From the NCBI GenBank assembly GCA_950295325.1, contig OX485805.1, positions 47,704,758 to 47,768,757 of the forward strand: 64,000 nt of DNA, in the 5' to 3' direction. Source of the stretch: Polytrichum commune. Its lineage: Eukaryota > Streptophyta > Polytrichopsida > Polytrichales > Polytrichaceae. The notes under the pieces are model-generated. The model was not told the origin of the DNA and made no database searches. It saw only the letters and a list, made by a program, of their open reading frames with translations. Of the stretch, positions 1 to 11,196 are shown one piece after another (position 1 is the stretch's first letter; the number at the start of each line of letters is the position of its first letter). Made by a program: the position numbers and the translations under genes.

Positions 1-459
1 TATCCCAACAAGCCCCCCGATCATGGCTTGAAAAGATTTTTGTACCAAACTCTTGAATGGCATTGTGATACAACCAGCAGACAATTAAAGAGAGGCATTC
101 ATCATCTTTGGTACAATGCAGCAGGTCTCGAATCAGTATCGGAGCATGATTTGGAAGAAGATGCAGATGACATGCCTACGGAACGGGATCCGAGATTTGA
201 ATTGCAGTTAGAGGTGGGGTACCACAAGAATAGGCTGCAGTTGGCTGCAATTGATGCACTCTTGCATAGAGTTGCGGATGATGCGGTATTGAGATGGCTA
301 AATGGTGGGCCTAGACCACGTAATGCCGTTCCATTGTCTCCTGGTAGTCGTCCATACCTCACCCGTGGAACAACGCGAAGCATGGAAGCGGGGGAATCAT
401 CACGAGCACGACGAGGATCTACTTCAGCTAGAATAGACCTCGATTCATATTCGGATTAG
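1..459 (+). CDS. Partial hypothetical protein, 3' end only
   Basis: The frame is open from the first base of the window and ends at a stop at 457-459, so only the C-terminal ~152 residues are visible. The first part is basic and aromatic (LEWHCDTTSRQLKRGIHHLW); then come an acidic stretch (EHDLEEDADD) and a Ser/Arg-rich tail ending DSYSD. I recognise no domain. It sits next to, and faces the opposite way from, a truncated hAT transposase, so it may be the end of another transposon protein, but no motif proves this. The start codon lies outside the window. Confidence 0.35.
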   Translation, partial: YPNKPPDHGLKRFLYQTLEWHCDTTSRQLKRGIHHLWYNAAGLESVSEHDLEEDADDMPTERDPRFELQLEVGYHKNRLQLAAIDALLHRVADDAVLRWLNGGPRPRNAVPLSPGSRPYLTRGTTRSMEAGESSRARRGSTSARIDLDSYSD

Positions 460-533
460 GCATTTTTGTACCATGTTTAGAAAGTTGTATAGGAACGGAG
501 GAAGACTTTGGACACAATGAACATATTTCATGT

Positions 534-1711
534 TCAAAGAATATGTAATATAGAGAGGATGAAGTTCGTTGCAAAACGGGTCTCTACAGGTAGGCGGAGT
601 GAGAGATTTGATGACAACCTCCGGAATATAGCTTGAGAAGCATGATGGTTTTTAACAAATACACAAATATGGCGCGTTTTTTTTACCAACTTTTTCACCC
701 ATTCCTCCTTCCCCCAATCTTCTAAGAGGAGATCTAGGCAATGTGCAGGACATCCTTGAAAATATAGATCGGGATTTGCTCGAATCAAGTCGCGAGCAGC
801 GGAGGCCATAACTGGGGCATTGTCGGTGCAAACTTGGACCACATTATGTCGACCAACCTTTTCCACAAATGGTTGAATTTGAGCAGCAACGTATACATGA
901 TCCTTGTGATTTCCCGTGGTGTCAATGGTACCCAAGAAAACGTCTCCCTTTGTGCCCCATTGAAGAACGTTTAGGAGAGGTCGGTTTTGCACGTTGTCCC
1001 ATCCATCGCAACATATTGTAACGCCATATTTGTCAACGGAATTCCCCAGCTTCTCCTTCACTTGCCTATCTAGGTCAACATTTTTATCAGTTAACAACTT
1101 CGTACGGATGGCATTGTACGATGGTGGTGTGTAGGCTGGCATTCGATGACGGGTAGTTTCACGCACAGCATGAACAAATGCAGGATGTCTCACAATGTTG
1201 AAAGGAATGTTAGCTTCATAAAAAGCCGTTGCCCATGCTCTATCAAGGAGTTGTTTTGTTGACACATTGAACCCCTCCGTTATGTTGAGTTGACGTAGTT
1301 CACGAGGAGGTGTGCCATATATCACAACATCAGAATGTTGAGTGGATTGGGACATAAGCAAAGGCTCTGTTTCACTAATTACGGAGTCCGCTATAATAGG
1401 CTCCAAAGGTACAATATCTGGCACTGGAGAGTCCTCATTTACAATGCCTACATGTAAGGGCACAATGCCTCCGCAATGTTCAAACAAGACCCTAATATGC
1501 GGGGGTACCATCCTACATGTGGAAACATCACAAGCACCCCCTACAGGAGGTCTATAACCAAGGTGGGCCAACATTCTATTTCCTCGGTAAGATATGACGA
1601 ACGGGCAAAACCTACATTTAACCTGCCTTTGTGATTTACCGGGAACCATCCCCTTATCCTCGTACCAATGATCCCATGCATCATTTCGGTGTGGCATGAC
1701 TTCAACAAAAC
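534..1711 (-). pseudogene. hAT-superfamily transposase, BED-like finger plus DUF659, truncated at the 3' end
   Basis: The protein begins MPHRNDAWDHWYEDKG, with ATG at about 1697 just inside a plausible splice acceptor (TTTGCAG at 1712). Residues ~25-50 look like a BED zinc finger (CRFCPF, then a leucine and histidines). The central part has DUF659/hAT signatures: ICCDGWDN, a TIDTTGNHKD segment, VCTDNAP and GCPAHCLDLLLEDW. It stops soon after the ETRFATNFIL block, where family members continue for roughly 200 residues to the C-terminal hAT dimerisation domain. That domain is absent from the minus strand, so the copy is 3'-truncated and probably inactive. hAT transposases cut and paste the element through terminal inverted repeats in the nucleus. 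I could not define the element ends. Confidence 0.8.
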
Positions 1712-1945
1712 CTGCAAATACAAACAAGTTAGAGCAAGTAACTTTGATCGCATACTAGGTCATGTTCAAGAGTGCCACAAGGGCAACCCTAATTCACAGT
1801 CACTAGATTGGACAAAGTATCCTCTGCATTCGGGTCTCACGCATTCAATCTTCACTCCTCAAAGGAGAATCAAAAGACTTGAGACACACTATGTCAGTGG
1901 AGGCAAAAATGGCACCTTGAACCCTCAATTTATAGTATTCGAATC

Positions 1946-2200
1946 GGACGGGGGAGCGGACGGAAGGGGGGGGGGAGCGGACGGGGAGCGGACGGAGGGG
2001 GGGGAGCGGACGGGGGAGCGGACGAGGGAGCGGGCGGACGGGGGGGAGCGGACGGACGGGGGGGGGGGAGCGGACGGGAGAGGGGGGGGAGCAGACGGGT
2101 TGGGGACGGGGCGGGGAACAGGAGCGGACGGGGGTTGGGAACGGGAGCGGACGGGGGGGAACGGGGGCGAACGGGGGTTGGGAACGGAGGCGGACGGGCT
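1946..2200. repeat. G-rich minisatellite built on GAGCGGACGGGG-like units
   Basis: About 250 bp of imperfect, length-variable repeats of gagcggacg followed by runs of 3 to 9 G, all on the plus strand. Every C+G-rich frame reads as low-complexity peptide (proline-rich on the minus strand), so I do not treat the overlapping frames as genes. The many G runs could form G-quadruplexes. It lies between the hAT remnant and the end of the CACTA genes. Confidence 0.85.
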
Positions 2201-2344
2201 CTAGTAAATTTTTCCCCACTTTACCTTTACTTTGCTGACATGTCATCACACGTGGACATTATAAATCCTACGTGTCAAAAATGGGTTAATGTAATTACAC
2301 AAAAAAATCGGTAAAATTCAAGTCCGTCAGGATAAAGACAGCAT

Positions 2345-2396
2345 CCGGCATAATGTCGTGACGGATACGTGTCGTAACGGCACGACATTATGCCGG
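2345..2396. repeat. Perfect 16-bp inverted repeat with 20-nt loop
   Basis: CCGGCATAATGTCGTG at 2345-2360 is exactly reverse-complemented at 2381-2396. The structure begins 3 bases beyond the stop of the minus-strand DUF4216 frame (stop at 2399). It could be a 3' hairpin of that transcript or the end of a small inserted element; no flanking duplication was identified. Confidence 0.8.
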
Positions 2397-2398
2397 GA

Positions 2399-3218
2399 TT
2401 ACCCTCCGTCACGACACAATAGACAACCCTGAACCTCATCCAATATTGGGTCAGTTGGTGTTGCATCATTCTCTAAAGATGCGGGCACCAAACCACAATG
2501 TTCTTCAACGTTGCCTGGAGATAGGTAACCTATGTCCGGCATATAGTCTTTGTTGGAAACAACTCTTGCTCCCCTTGGCTCTTTCCGCATAACCACCTTC
2601 CACCCATGATTGTTCAAATCATCTGCAAAGAAAACTTGTTCAACATGGAGTGGAAATGCGAAAGATTCAGCTGATAATGGTACCAACCTATCAAAATTCA
2701 CTAGGCTAAACCCATACTCATTTCGTTTCATGGTGGCATTGTGCCCAACCATATTTGCCATCACCCAATTACAATATAACACAACCAATTCATATCGACC
2801 ATAGTCTACGGCCAATATTTCCTCCACCCATCCCACATACTCCAAGTTTGCCGCCTTCATGTTCTTAGCACGTACACTTGATCGACAATTTTGGGAGAAG
2901 GTGGCAGCCACGCCACAGTCGCATGTTGTCAATGTCCCCTTTGCACTTCGCACACGGATATGGTTTCCAAAAGCATACATGGAGCGGTAAGATGTTGCTT
3001 GGCTAGAGGGTGGAAGAGATAAGACCAATATATCTTCATCAATCTCCTCTCCCGCCGCTTTTGCACGTGAAACCTCGGACTTGAACCAATTGTGAAAGGG
3101 CTCATCTTGGAGATTTTCGGGATAGACAATCCTGCCATTTCGTTTCTTCCTTCGATATTCTTCACGATCCAATTTGCGTTGTGTCATACTTGCGTTGTGT
3201 CATACTTGGAATATGACG
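2399..3218 (-). pseudogene. CACTA transposase C-terminal part, DUF4216 region
   Basis: An open minus-strand frame encodes ~262 residues. The N-terminal half includes ENLQDEPFHNWFK, typical of the linker between DUF4218 and DUF4216. The second half has the DUF4216 pattern: VVLYCNWVMANMVG, NEYGFSLVNFDRLV and EQVFFADDLNNHGWKVV. It should continue directly from DUF4218, but just upstream a 16-bp segment is tandemly duplicated (3175-3190 and 3191-3206) and the frames do not match across it, so the reading frame is broken independently of the Gypsy insertion at 3246. It is part of the TNP2 polypeptide, normally made as one protein. The stop at 2399 is followed at once by the inverted repeat. Confidence 0.8.
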
Positions 3219-3245
3219 TCATATACTCCGTGCAAAAGCCAAGCG

Positions 3246-3959
3246 TGTCGCAACCCTTGCTAGTCCCCCTTGACCATCTTGCCAATTTTCATTTCCTAGC
3301 AAAGGTTACGAGCGCTAACCCTTCGCATACCGCCATGCTAATGGTTAGCTCCTCTCACCCCGGACCTTATAGTTCATAGGAGGGGAACCAACCCTCCTAC
3401 TTTGCTTTCGGGACTCACCCCTTCAATCGGTAACCAATCCTTAGATGTGGACTTCCATCCATGGAAGTCCAATCTTATGTTGATCATCGCGTTGCCGGAG
3501 CAACACTACAACAACCCGAACCATACTAGGCAACTATGGCCTCACATTAGGCCAATGCCAATGGAGGCCGTGCCGTTCGGCCTCGGGTGGGTGAGGCCAC
3601 ACCACCTCACCCATATAAGCCTCTAGGACTTCACGCGGGGCCCCTACCCCACCGTCAACCAACCTCTTGTCTCTCTACCAAGAGTTGGGGCCAAGTGGAC
3701 ATTTTCCTTTAGCTGCTGGGCCTAGAACCCCCCAGCAGCTTCAGACCATCATAACTTCCTTGTATGATGTCTGATCATAACCACCAACCACTCTATCTTC
3801 ATCTACGCTTCACGTAGATGCCGGTGGACTCCTCACTTGCCCCATTCGGGCAAGTATTGAGGAAGTTATGCTTGTTTGAACCTTGGCAGTCCCGGGAATC
3901 ACTCCCAGGCACTGCTGTACCAGGACGCTGTCCCGGGACAGCGCCCCACTCAAATGGCG
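3246..3959 (-). repeat. Truncated 3' LTR of N0
   Basis: It starts tgtcgcaacccttgctag (the complement of the LTR 3' end) and matches the right LTR base for base as far as I could compare, then breaks after 'ctcaaatgg'. The next bases (cgcgtcttccg) belong to the internal region downstream of integrase. About 260 bp of LTR are missing. Confidence 0.93.
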
Positions 3960-4890
3960 CGTCTTCCGTCATTGACTTGCACTCCGTAGCACCTTCGGGC
4001 TTTCTCCACCAACAACTTGGTCATCTCCAAGACTTGTTTACCATCCTTGGCCAAGTCCTCACCATCTTGGTTGAACTATAGTGTTGAATGTGCCCCCTCG
4101 AGAGCTAGGTTAATAGGTTGGAGCGCATGCACTCCATAAGCCACCACGAAAGACCACCCCTTGGTAGCCAAGTGCGTGGCTACATTGCAATTACAATCTG
4201 CTCGACCCACATAGTCCGCCCAATCTCTTTGGTCCGCCCCCACCAAGTTCCTCAAGTATTGCTTCAAGACTCCATTCACATGCTCCGCTTTCCCATTCAT
4301 TTGGGAATGCAAGGCCGTGCTAAACCTTAGTTTCATTCCGACCTCCTTAGAGAAATGCATTGAAAATGCACTTGTGAACTTTGGATCTTGATCCCACACA
4401 ATCACTCTTGGCAACCTGTGGTGCCTCAACCATCCTTTGAGAAAAGGCTATGCGGTCTCCAACGCGGTGGCGGTTCCCATAATCGGCACCATGTGTGCCA
4501 ACTTGATAAACCGCTCTACCATCAACAAGATGGCATCATACCCATGTGACTCCGGCAAACTTGTGATCAAGTCCATGCTCATACTATGCCATGGCGCCGA
4601 CGGGATAGGCAACGGTTGCGAGAAACCGCCTTGCTTTTGGTAAGAAGCTCGGTTCACTTGGCACTTTATTCACGCCTTCACAAAGTGGGTTATATCCTAC
4701 TTTATGCACCGCCAATGGTACCTCTTTGACACCATTCTATGGTGGTCTTCTTTTTCTCCTCTATGGCCCGCAATAGGACTATCATATTCCTCCTTCAAAA
4801 CCGATAGCCTCAACTTGCCATGTGGCACATACACCCAACTTTGCTTGCACTTGAACAATCCGTCCACCAACTTAACCTCTTTAAGCACCT
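3960..4890 (-). pseudogene. N0 integrase remnant
   Basis: Reading leftward from about 4890: the H-H-C-C-like region (DSPIAGHRG), the start of the core (QPLPIPSAPWHSMSMDLI), then HGLPRVIVWDQDPKFTS-like and LRFSTALHSQMNGKAEHVNG-like blocks. These are the Asp and Glu-region landmarks of a Ty3 integrase core. The core is cut by the TAG codon shared by all copies at the position equivalent to 4447-4449. After GEDLAK the sequence jumps, at the deletion junction, to the LTR, so the chromodomain is absent. Confidence 0.85.
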
Positions 4891-4959
4891 TGCTCTTGCG
4901 AAGCTCACCTAAAAGCTTTTGTGCCTCGGGGTAGTTAATTTACCCCTCCCGTATCTTGC

Positions 4960-7659
4960 ATCACAAGTTTCCTTCGCCGGCACACATTAGCCACAAGGTT
5001 TGGATGGTTCTCATTGCTTGGAACTCATCCGGTCTACTTAGCGCATCCGGCACCACATTTCCACGATCCGGTTTGTGGACCAAATCCACCTTCATAAGCG
5101 CCAAACTATCATGCCACTGCAATGACTTGGCGCTCACTTGCGCTCGTATATGTTAAAATACTTTTAGGACACATTGTCCATGTAGACCTTTGCTTTGTGC
5201 GACCCCAAATAATGTCGCCACATCTTCAAGCAATGCACTACGGCAAAGAAGTTCTTTATCATGAGTTGGTTGTCTTCTTTGACAACCATCGAGCCTCAAG
5301 CCCCCATATGCAAAGGCCATCCATCTTACAGTAACAATCCATCATTGGCAAAGTTACTCGCCCCCGTATGCACCTCAAAAGGTTTGTCAAACTCCACGAA
5401 CTTTAGCACGGGCGGCGAAAAGAACTTGCTCTTAAGCTCCCCAAAGACTTGGTGGCAAGGCTAGTCCCACTTTTGGGATAGCCATTTCTTTCACAAGTCG
5501 GACAACCATCAAGATTCATGCTCCCATATGCAATGGTCCTCCATCTTGGATCAACATCCGCCAATGGCAAAGTGACTCGCCCCCGTATGCACCTCAAAAG
5601 GTTTGGCAAACTCCGCAAGCTTGAGCACGGGCGGCAAAGACAACTTGCTCTTAAGCTCCCCAATGGCTTGGTGGCACGGCTCATCCCACTCTTGGGATAG
5701 CCATGTCTTGCACAAGCCGGACAAGGTTCGACAACCATGGAGCTTAATGCTCTCATAAGCAATGGTCATCCATCTTGGATCAACATCTGCCAATGATAAA
5801 GTCCTTCGTCTCCATGTGCACCTCAAAATGCTTATGAAAACCCGGAAACTTAACCACATCTTGTGAAGGGAACTTGCTCTTGACCTTCCCAAAGGCTTGG
5901 TGACAAGGTTCATCCCACTCTTAGGATAGCCATTTTTTCAACAAATTGACTAAGGTCCTAGCAACCTTTAAACAAATCTAGAATGAAGTGGTGGTAGTAA
6001 TTGGCTAGGCCAACCAATGACCTAAGCCTTTTTTTAAGTCAAGGGCCAATTCTCCTCTTCGATTGCCTTGACATTCTTCATGTTTGTCCACCGACTTCCT
6101 TTGTCACCACATGCCTCAAGAACTCAATTTCTTCTTGAGCAAAGTTGCAATTCACTCCTTGGCGGTAACATTTTGAGCAACACATTGGTGAATACATCCT
6201 TGTATCTCACCAACATCCCACAAGTATGGTTTGGGGGAGGCCCACCTTTCCTAGCCTCCCCATGAGTTCCTTGGAGTTGCTCCAATTGAACCACGACCAT
6301 TATGTTTACCATTTTTCATTTGGTCCATTAAGACCAAATTCAACTTGGGTCCTCCTACCATAGGAGTCCTTGTCAATTTGTAGTTCAATTCTTTGCCATC
6401 ATGGAACATCACAAATGCACCGCAAGCTCACCGGCTTGCGCCTCACATCTTTCATGTGAGTTTCAAAGAAGGTGTCCTCCAAAGTGAGGGCACCTCATCC
6501 ATTTTACATAGTGTAAAATGTCCACAAATTCCAATGTCCCACATTATAACGTCAAAGACATCGTCATTACCTTATTTCATGGGGTTCACCCTTAGAGACC
6601 GCACATTAATGAGCTTGCCCATTGTACGTGTCGGCAAGCCCCAACACCTTATGAGCTTCAGCTCATCAAGGAGTATGTTGATTCTTTGTCAATCCATGAG
6701 ACTTGGCCTCGGCTTAAGGCTACTAGCCTTGCCCACAAAGCCATCGTCCAACATTCCGTCCTCGGCAACTTGGCTTGGCTTGGTCCGCAAACCCAACTCT
6801 AAACTTTCCGTCCGCGGGACAAATTGGTTTGGTACGGTGCCACAAAACCAATTTCTAATAGTTTGTCCGCGGAACAAACATGATTTGCCTTGGTAGCACA
6901 AAGCCACCTTTCACACTTTGTTCGTGGCACAAACATGAATTGCCTTGGTAGGATCAACCCACCTCCCAACATTCCGTCTGCGGCACGAGTATGTTTTGCC
7001 TTTGTATAATGGGCCAAACTACTTTCGCCCATTTATTTGGGACCAATATCGGCTAAAACCCACTTTGTGGTAATGCGCCGCCCAACTTCTTTTCGGGACC
7101 ATCGGCTTCAATGTTCTTCAAATCTTAAAGATTCCCGATACGTCCTCAAGAAGCTTTGGGGAGTTGAACATGGTATTCACCACCCGCTTTTGAAACCCCA
7201 TCTAAAACGATGTGTTTCTTAGCCAACTAGTCAATCTTAGTTGCGCCATTCATTATGGTGGTTAAATCGCAGACATAAGCCTAAAAGCCTTGAGTGCCGC
7301 ATTTGCACCCATTCCAACTTCACCACATTCTAAGCAATTTGGATTGGAATTTCAATCCAACATTACCACCGTCCAAGCTTTCGGATGCATTCGGTATTCT
7401 CGCCCTCGAATACTTTTCGAGGTTTGCGGGAGCCCTTTCAAAGCACTCCTCCATCTTCCTCACCGAATCCACCCTCATGCCCACCATTGTCATTAGAATC
7501 AATGGTATGGTCAAAATCCACTTGCACATGATCCTTGTTCCAATTCGAGCCTCACAACCTTTTGGAAACCCCGGGCTCACCATCATAACCCGCATTTTTG
7601 ATAGCCATGTTTCCCTCAAAGTGGGAGCTCAAAACTTGGAACCCTGCTCTAATACAGCG
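4960..7659 (-). pseudogene. N0 gag/protease/RT-thumb/RNase H remnant
   Basis: From the primer site leftward: a short MAIKN-like gag start with an early stop, the protease-like block (FQCG..., CEIDEMHV, FFETHM), the LVRYKDVFTNVLL segment normally found just before reverse transcriptase, and then directly the RT-thumb motif EIEFL..VVTKEV. The RT fingers and palm are missing. RNase H follows (NVVPDALSR) behind three ~230-bp tandem units of the WDEPCHQAFGELK/VHTGASDF block (starts near 5930, 5700 and 5475). No frame longer than ~170 codons survives. Confidence 0.8.
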
Positions 7660-8635
7660 TGTCGCAACCCTTGCTAGTCCCCCTTGACCATCTTGCCAAT
7701 TTTCATTTCCTAGCAAAGGTTACGAGCGCTAACCCTTCGCATACCGCCATGCTAATGGTTAGCTCCTCTCACCCCGGACCTTATAGTTCATAGGAGGGGA
7801 ACCAACCCTCCTACTTTGCTTTCGGGACTCACCCCTTCAATCGGTAACCAATCCTTAGATGTGGACTTCCATCCATGGAAGTCCAATCTTATGTTGATCA
7901 TCGCGTTGCCGGAGCAACACTACAACAACCCGAACCATACTAGGCAACTATGGCCTCACATTAGGCCAATGCCAATGGAGGCCGTGCCGTTCGGCCTCGG
8001 GTGGGTGAGGCCACACCACCTCACCCATATAAGCCTCTAGGACTTCACGCGGGGCCCCTACCCCACCGTCAACCAACCTCTTGTCTCTCTACCAAGAGTT
8101 GGGGCCAAGTGGACATTTTCCTTTAGCTGCTGGGCCTAGAACCCCCCAGCAGCTTCAGACCATCATAACTTCCTTGTATGATGTCTGATCATAACCACCA
8201 ACCACTCTATCTTCATCTACGCTTCACGTAGATGCCGGTGGACTCCTCACTTGCCCCATTCGGGCAAGTATTGAGGAAGTTATGCTTGTTTGAACCTTGG
8301 CAGTCCCGGGAATCACTCCCAGGCACTGCTGTACCAGGACGCTGTCCCGGGACAGCGCCCCACTCAAATGGCCATAACTCCTAGCTCACACCTCCGATTG
8401 AGGTGTTCTTGAGCTTTCTAGAATCACCACACCATGAGCTACGCATAACTCATGGCCTTACCCTTGTGCCTCCTAGTCTTCGTGGGTGGAAGGCGTTCCC
8501 AACGCCCGGGGCCCTCACCCACACTAGGATCACTTGGGCCCTCTCACCAACGGCGCCACAAGTCCCGGGTGTCACTCCAGGGTCCCCTTTGTGCCCATGG
8601 TGTTTCGGGCACTCCTCATGGAGAGGTGCGCGACA
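7660..8635 (-). repeat. 5' LTR of N0 (complete, 976 bp)
   Basis: Bounded by TGTCGC..GCGACA. Its right end abuts the target duplication AAGCG at 8636-8640, its left end the reversed primer site. It contains a TTATATGG TATA-like box and the LTR palindrome, which here has one mismatch (GGACGCTG). Confidence 0.95.
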
Positions 8636-8640
8636 AAGCG

Positions 8641-9343
8641 CCTCATCTATGGCATATCCTTCGGCCATACTAGCTTCGGGTCTATTGCGATTGCGAACAT
8701 AGCCCTTCAATGTCTTCAAATACCTTTCCATAGGATACATCCAACGGACATGTATAGGCCCACAAATTTCCAATTCCTCAATCAAGTGCACCACAAGGTG
8801 CGTCATGACATCAAAAAATGCCGGTGGAAACTATTTTTCAAGCATGTACAAGGTGATGGCCGTATCCTCTCTCAAGTCACTCATTTCCAACGGATTGATG
8901 GTTTTAGCGCATATCCGTTTGAATATGCGGCTTAATCTTATTATGCATATACGCACATCTTTTCTCATGATTGTGCGTACACAAAGGGGCAATATCTGTT
9001 GCATAAGGACATGGTAATCGTGGGATTTCAATCCTTTCAATGTCCCATCCACGTTCATTCTTTTCCGCAATTGGCCCACATAGTGGGTTGGAGTTTTCAA
9101 TTGCCGCACAACATCCACAAATACCTCCTTCTCGTTCTTTGTGAGCACATATGGGGCTTGTGGTAAAGTGAGGCTTCCTGGTTTTCTCCCCGGTATGGGC
9201 CACAAATACGGCCGTATGTTGGCTTCCTGTAAATCCATGCGAACCTTGAGTGTATCCTTCTCCCCAAATATGGTTTTCATAAGACTTTCTGTTATGTTCT
9301 TCTCGTAGTGCATTACATCCAACGTATTGCGTATAAGAAGGCC
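8641..9343 (-). pseudogene. CACTA transposase DUF4218 exon, 5' part
   Basis: The exon starts after the acceptor CAACAG at 9344 and joins in phase to the TNP2 exon (LPYWK | GLLIRNTLDVMHYEKN), the family's conserved junction. DUF4218 landmarks follow: GLKSHDYHVLMQQILP, FPPAFFDVMTHLVVHL, RWMYPMERYLKTLKGYVRN and PEASMAEGYAIDEAL. An in-frame TAG lies between LYMLEK and FPPAFF (8831-8833). At the codons for EAL the frame meets the N0 insertion and resumes at 3245 (GFCTEYM). DUF4218 is a conserved CACTA domain of unknown mechanism. Confidence 0.88.
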
Positions 9344-9603
9344 CTGTTGGTGCACACAAAATTTGGGTAAGTACAGTGTCTGTCAAATGCCATATAATAA
9401 ACTGTTGCAAAGTGTTCAAACAATGGTTGTCCGATATGACTATACCATTACTTGAATAAGTATTGGATTATTAATGAAAATGCATTTATAAGTGAACCCT
9501 TACTTCCTGCAGTCATTATGCATTACCTCTAAGAGTAATGTGTGTTTACTTCTAATAGACAAACATTACTTCCCACAGTAAAACAAAAGTCGCTAGTGTG
9601 TAC

Positions 9604-11196
9604 CTTCCAATATGGTAATGCAAAGAGTGCATTCTTTCTCTTCACTCCATGCTCGTGGATTGGATCCAGTTTGTCTCCTTCTTTGTTTTCGGTCGAGCTT
9701 GCCAACCAATCTTCTCTTTGTTTTGCAAACCGCAAATGATCATGTGCAAACATTACCCGCGGGGGACCTCGGTGATACTCCTCTCCATCAAAACTATTTT
9801 TTAATCGTCTATACGGATGGTGCATTGCCAAGTAACGACGATGACCGAGGTAAACGTTCTTCCCCAACGACTTGGACCTCCTCGTTGACACATGTGGCCC
9901 ACATGGGGGACAACCCCTATACCCCTTCGTTACTTGTCCGGCAAGCAACCCATATGCCGGAAAGTCATGTATGCTCCACATAAGAATCGCACGAAGGTTG
10001 AAATTTGGGTTTGTGGAATAAATACTCCCCTCACTTGAACTCGCCTTCTGCAAAACAGATCCATCTGTTGTCATCACCCCTTTCCACAACCTTTGAAGCT
10101 CCTCTATGAGCGGTGCTAAATACACATGGATATTCTCCTCTTTCACACTTTCTTTTCCGGGAATGATTAGGGTTAACATCACAAAAAACCGTTTCGTAAC
10201 TAGCCATGGTGGTAAATTGTAGTTTAACAATACCACTGGCCATGTTGAATGACTTAAAGATTGGTTAGAAAATGGATTGACACCATCCAAAGCTAGTGCC
10301 AAACGTAGGTTTCTTGGCTCCTTCGCAAAGTCCGGCCACCTTGCGTCCACGTGTTTCCATGCCTTTGAATCCACTACCGATCTCACTTTGTTGTCATTGC
10401 TTTTTCCCTCCACATGCCACGTCATAAGCTCGGCCAAACGTTTGCAACGGTACATTCGGAGCAACCGAGGTATAAGAGGAAAATGTCGCAACACTTTCAC
10501 TGGAATGCTATCACTACCGGGAATATACCACAATTCTTTGCATTGGGGACACTCTTTCGCGTTCTTCAGTTCATTCCTAAACAAACAATGGCCATTCTTC
10601 CACGCATGAATAGTGTTGTAGCTTAAACCTAACTTCCTCACCAATTTCTTGGCCTCGTAATGTGAAGGAGGGCAAGTGTTCTCTTTGGGAAGTAGATCAT
10701 GTTTAAGCAACTTCAACAACTCGTCCACACATGCATTTGGTACTCCAAAAATGTTGCATACATTGAGGAGCATTAAGATTGCTTGCAAGCGGTTGGTGGG
10801 GCTATCCTTGAAGAGCGGAGTTGTCGCTTCTTTCAATAAATCCTCCATACTATCGTCATTTCCTTCATTGCTCTCATCAAGTAAAGGTACTTCCATGTTG
10901 GCCATCTCGTCCTCGTCTTCTTGTCTTCCTTCGTCTTCTTCCTCAATGCCCTCATTGTGTGATGTGATGTTTGCGCGTGCGGGCAGTCCATCATACCTCT
11001 TAAAACACTCGTTCACCATCCGAACTACCTCCACTCCCTCCCTGCTATCTTGCATTGTTTCTGTATTTGTTTCCGGTAATATGTCTCCATCTACATCTCT
11101 TCCCGTATCATTGTTTGTTTCTACCGTCATGTAGCCCCCTTCTTGTGTCGCATTACATGTGCCACGATTAGCATTGTAGATGTCATTGTTGACCTC
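9604..11196 (-). CDS. CACTA transposase TNP2 exon (Transposase_21)
   Basis: A 531-codon exon with no stop, bounded by acceptor CACATACAG (ends 11197) and donor AAG|GTACAC at 9603. Order: an acidic low-complexity N-terminus (EEEDEGRQEDEDEMANMEVP), then the TNP2 core with LGLSYNTIHAWKNGHCLF, CPQCKELW, a VLRHFPLIPRL segment, LALALDGVNPF, WPVVLLNYNLPPW, SIHDFPAYGLLAG and YRGCPPCG. These are the conserved Transposase_21 blocks including the DG(V)NPF acidic site. An in-frame ATG exists upstream at 11223, but splicing from the Transpos_assoc exon at 12673 is phase-compatible (both phase 0). The encoded transposase binds the element ends and excises it. The exon is intact, but downstream exons are broken. 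Confidence 0.88.

Larger units (their letters stand above)
3246..8635 (-). mobile_element. Gypsy chromovirus copy N0, inserted in the CACTA DUF4218 exon
   Basis: Minus-strand element with right LTR 7660-8635 (its 5' LTR) and left LTR 3246-~3959 (its 3' LTR, truncated). The target duplication AAGCG is at 3241-3245 and 8636-8640. The primer site, read in reverse, lies at ~7639-7659 but is degenerate (ctaatacagcg where other copies have ctgataccaag). A deletion joins the middle of the left LTR to internal sequence at ~3959/3960, removing U3 of the 3' LTR, the polypurine tract and the chromodomain region. The shared parts of the two LTRs look identical by eye, indicating a recent insertion. Confidence 0.95.

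Noticed and set aside
1801-1900. CACTA-like words (CACTAGATTGG at 1801, CACTATGT near 1886) as the left end of the CACTA element
   Set aside because: The second resembles the right end for about 8-12 bases, but the flanking trinucleotides do not match and subterminal repeats are lacking; kept only as a weak candidate.
1845-2249. Proline-rich minus-strand frame and Glu/Gly-rich plus-strand frame
   Set aside because: Translation of a G-rich minisatellite; no splice or domain support.
8450-8702. Recurrent 70-155-codon frames across the LTRs (Pro/Gly-rich, seen in all copies and on both strands)
   Set aside because: They lie wholly or mostly in LTR sequence, exist on both strands at once and have no domain; their repetition reflects the LTR copies, not genes. 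Part of this first interval is also true DUF4218, annotated separately.
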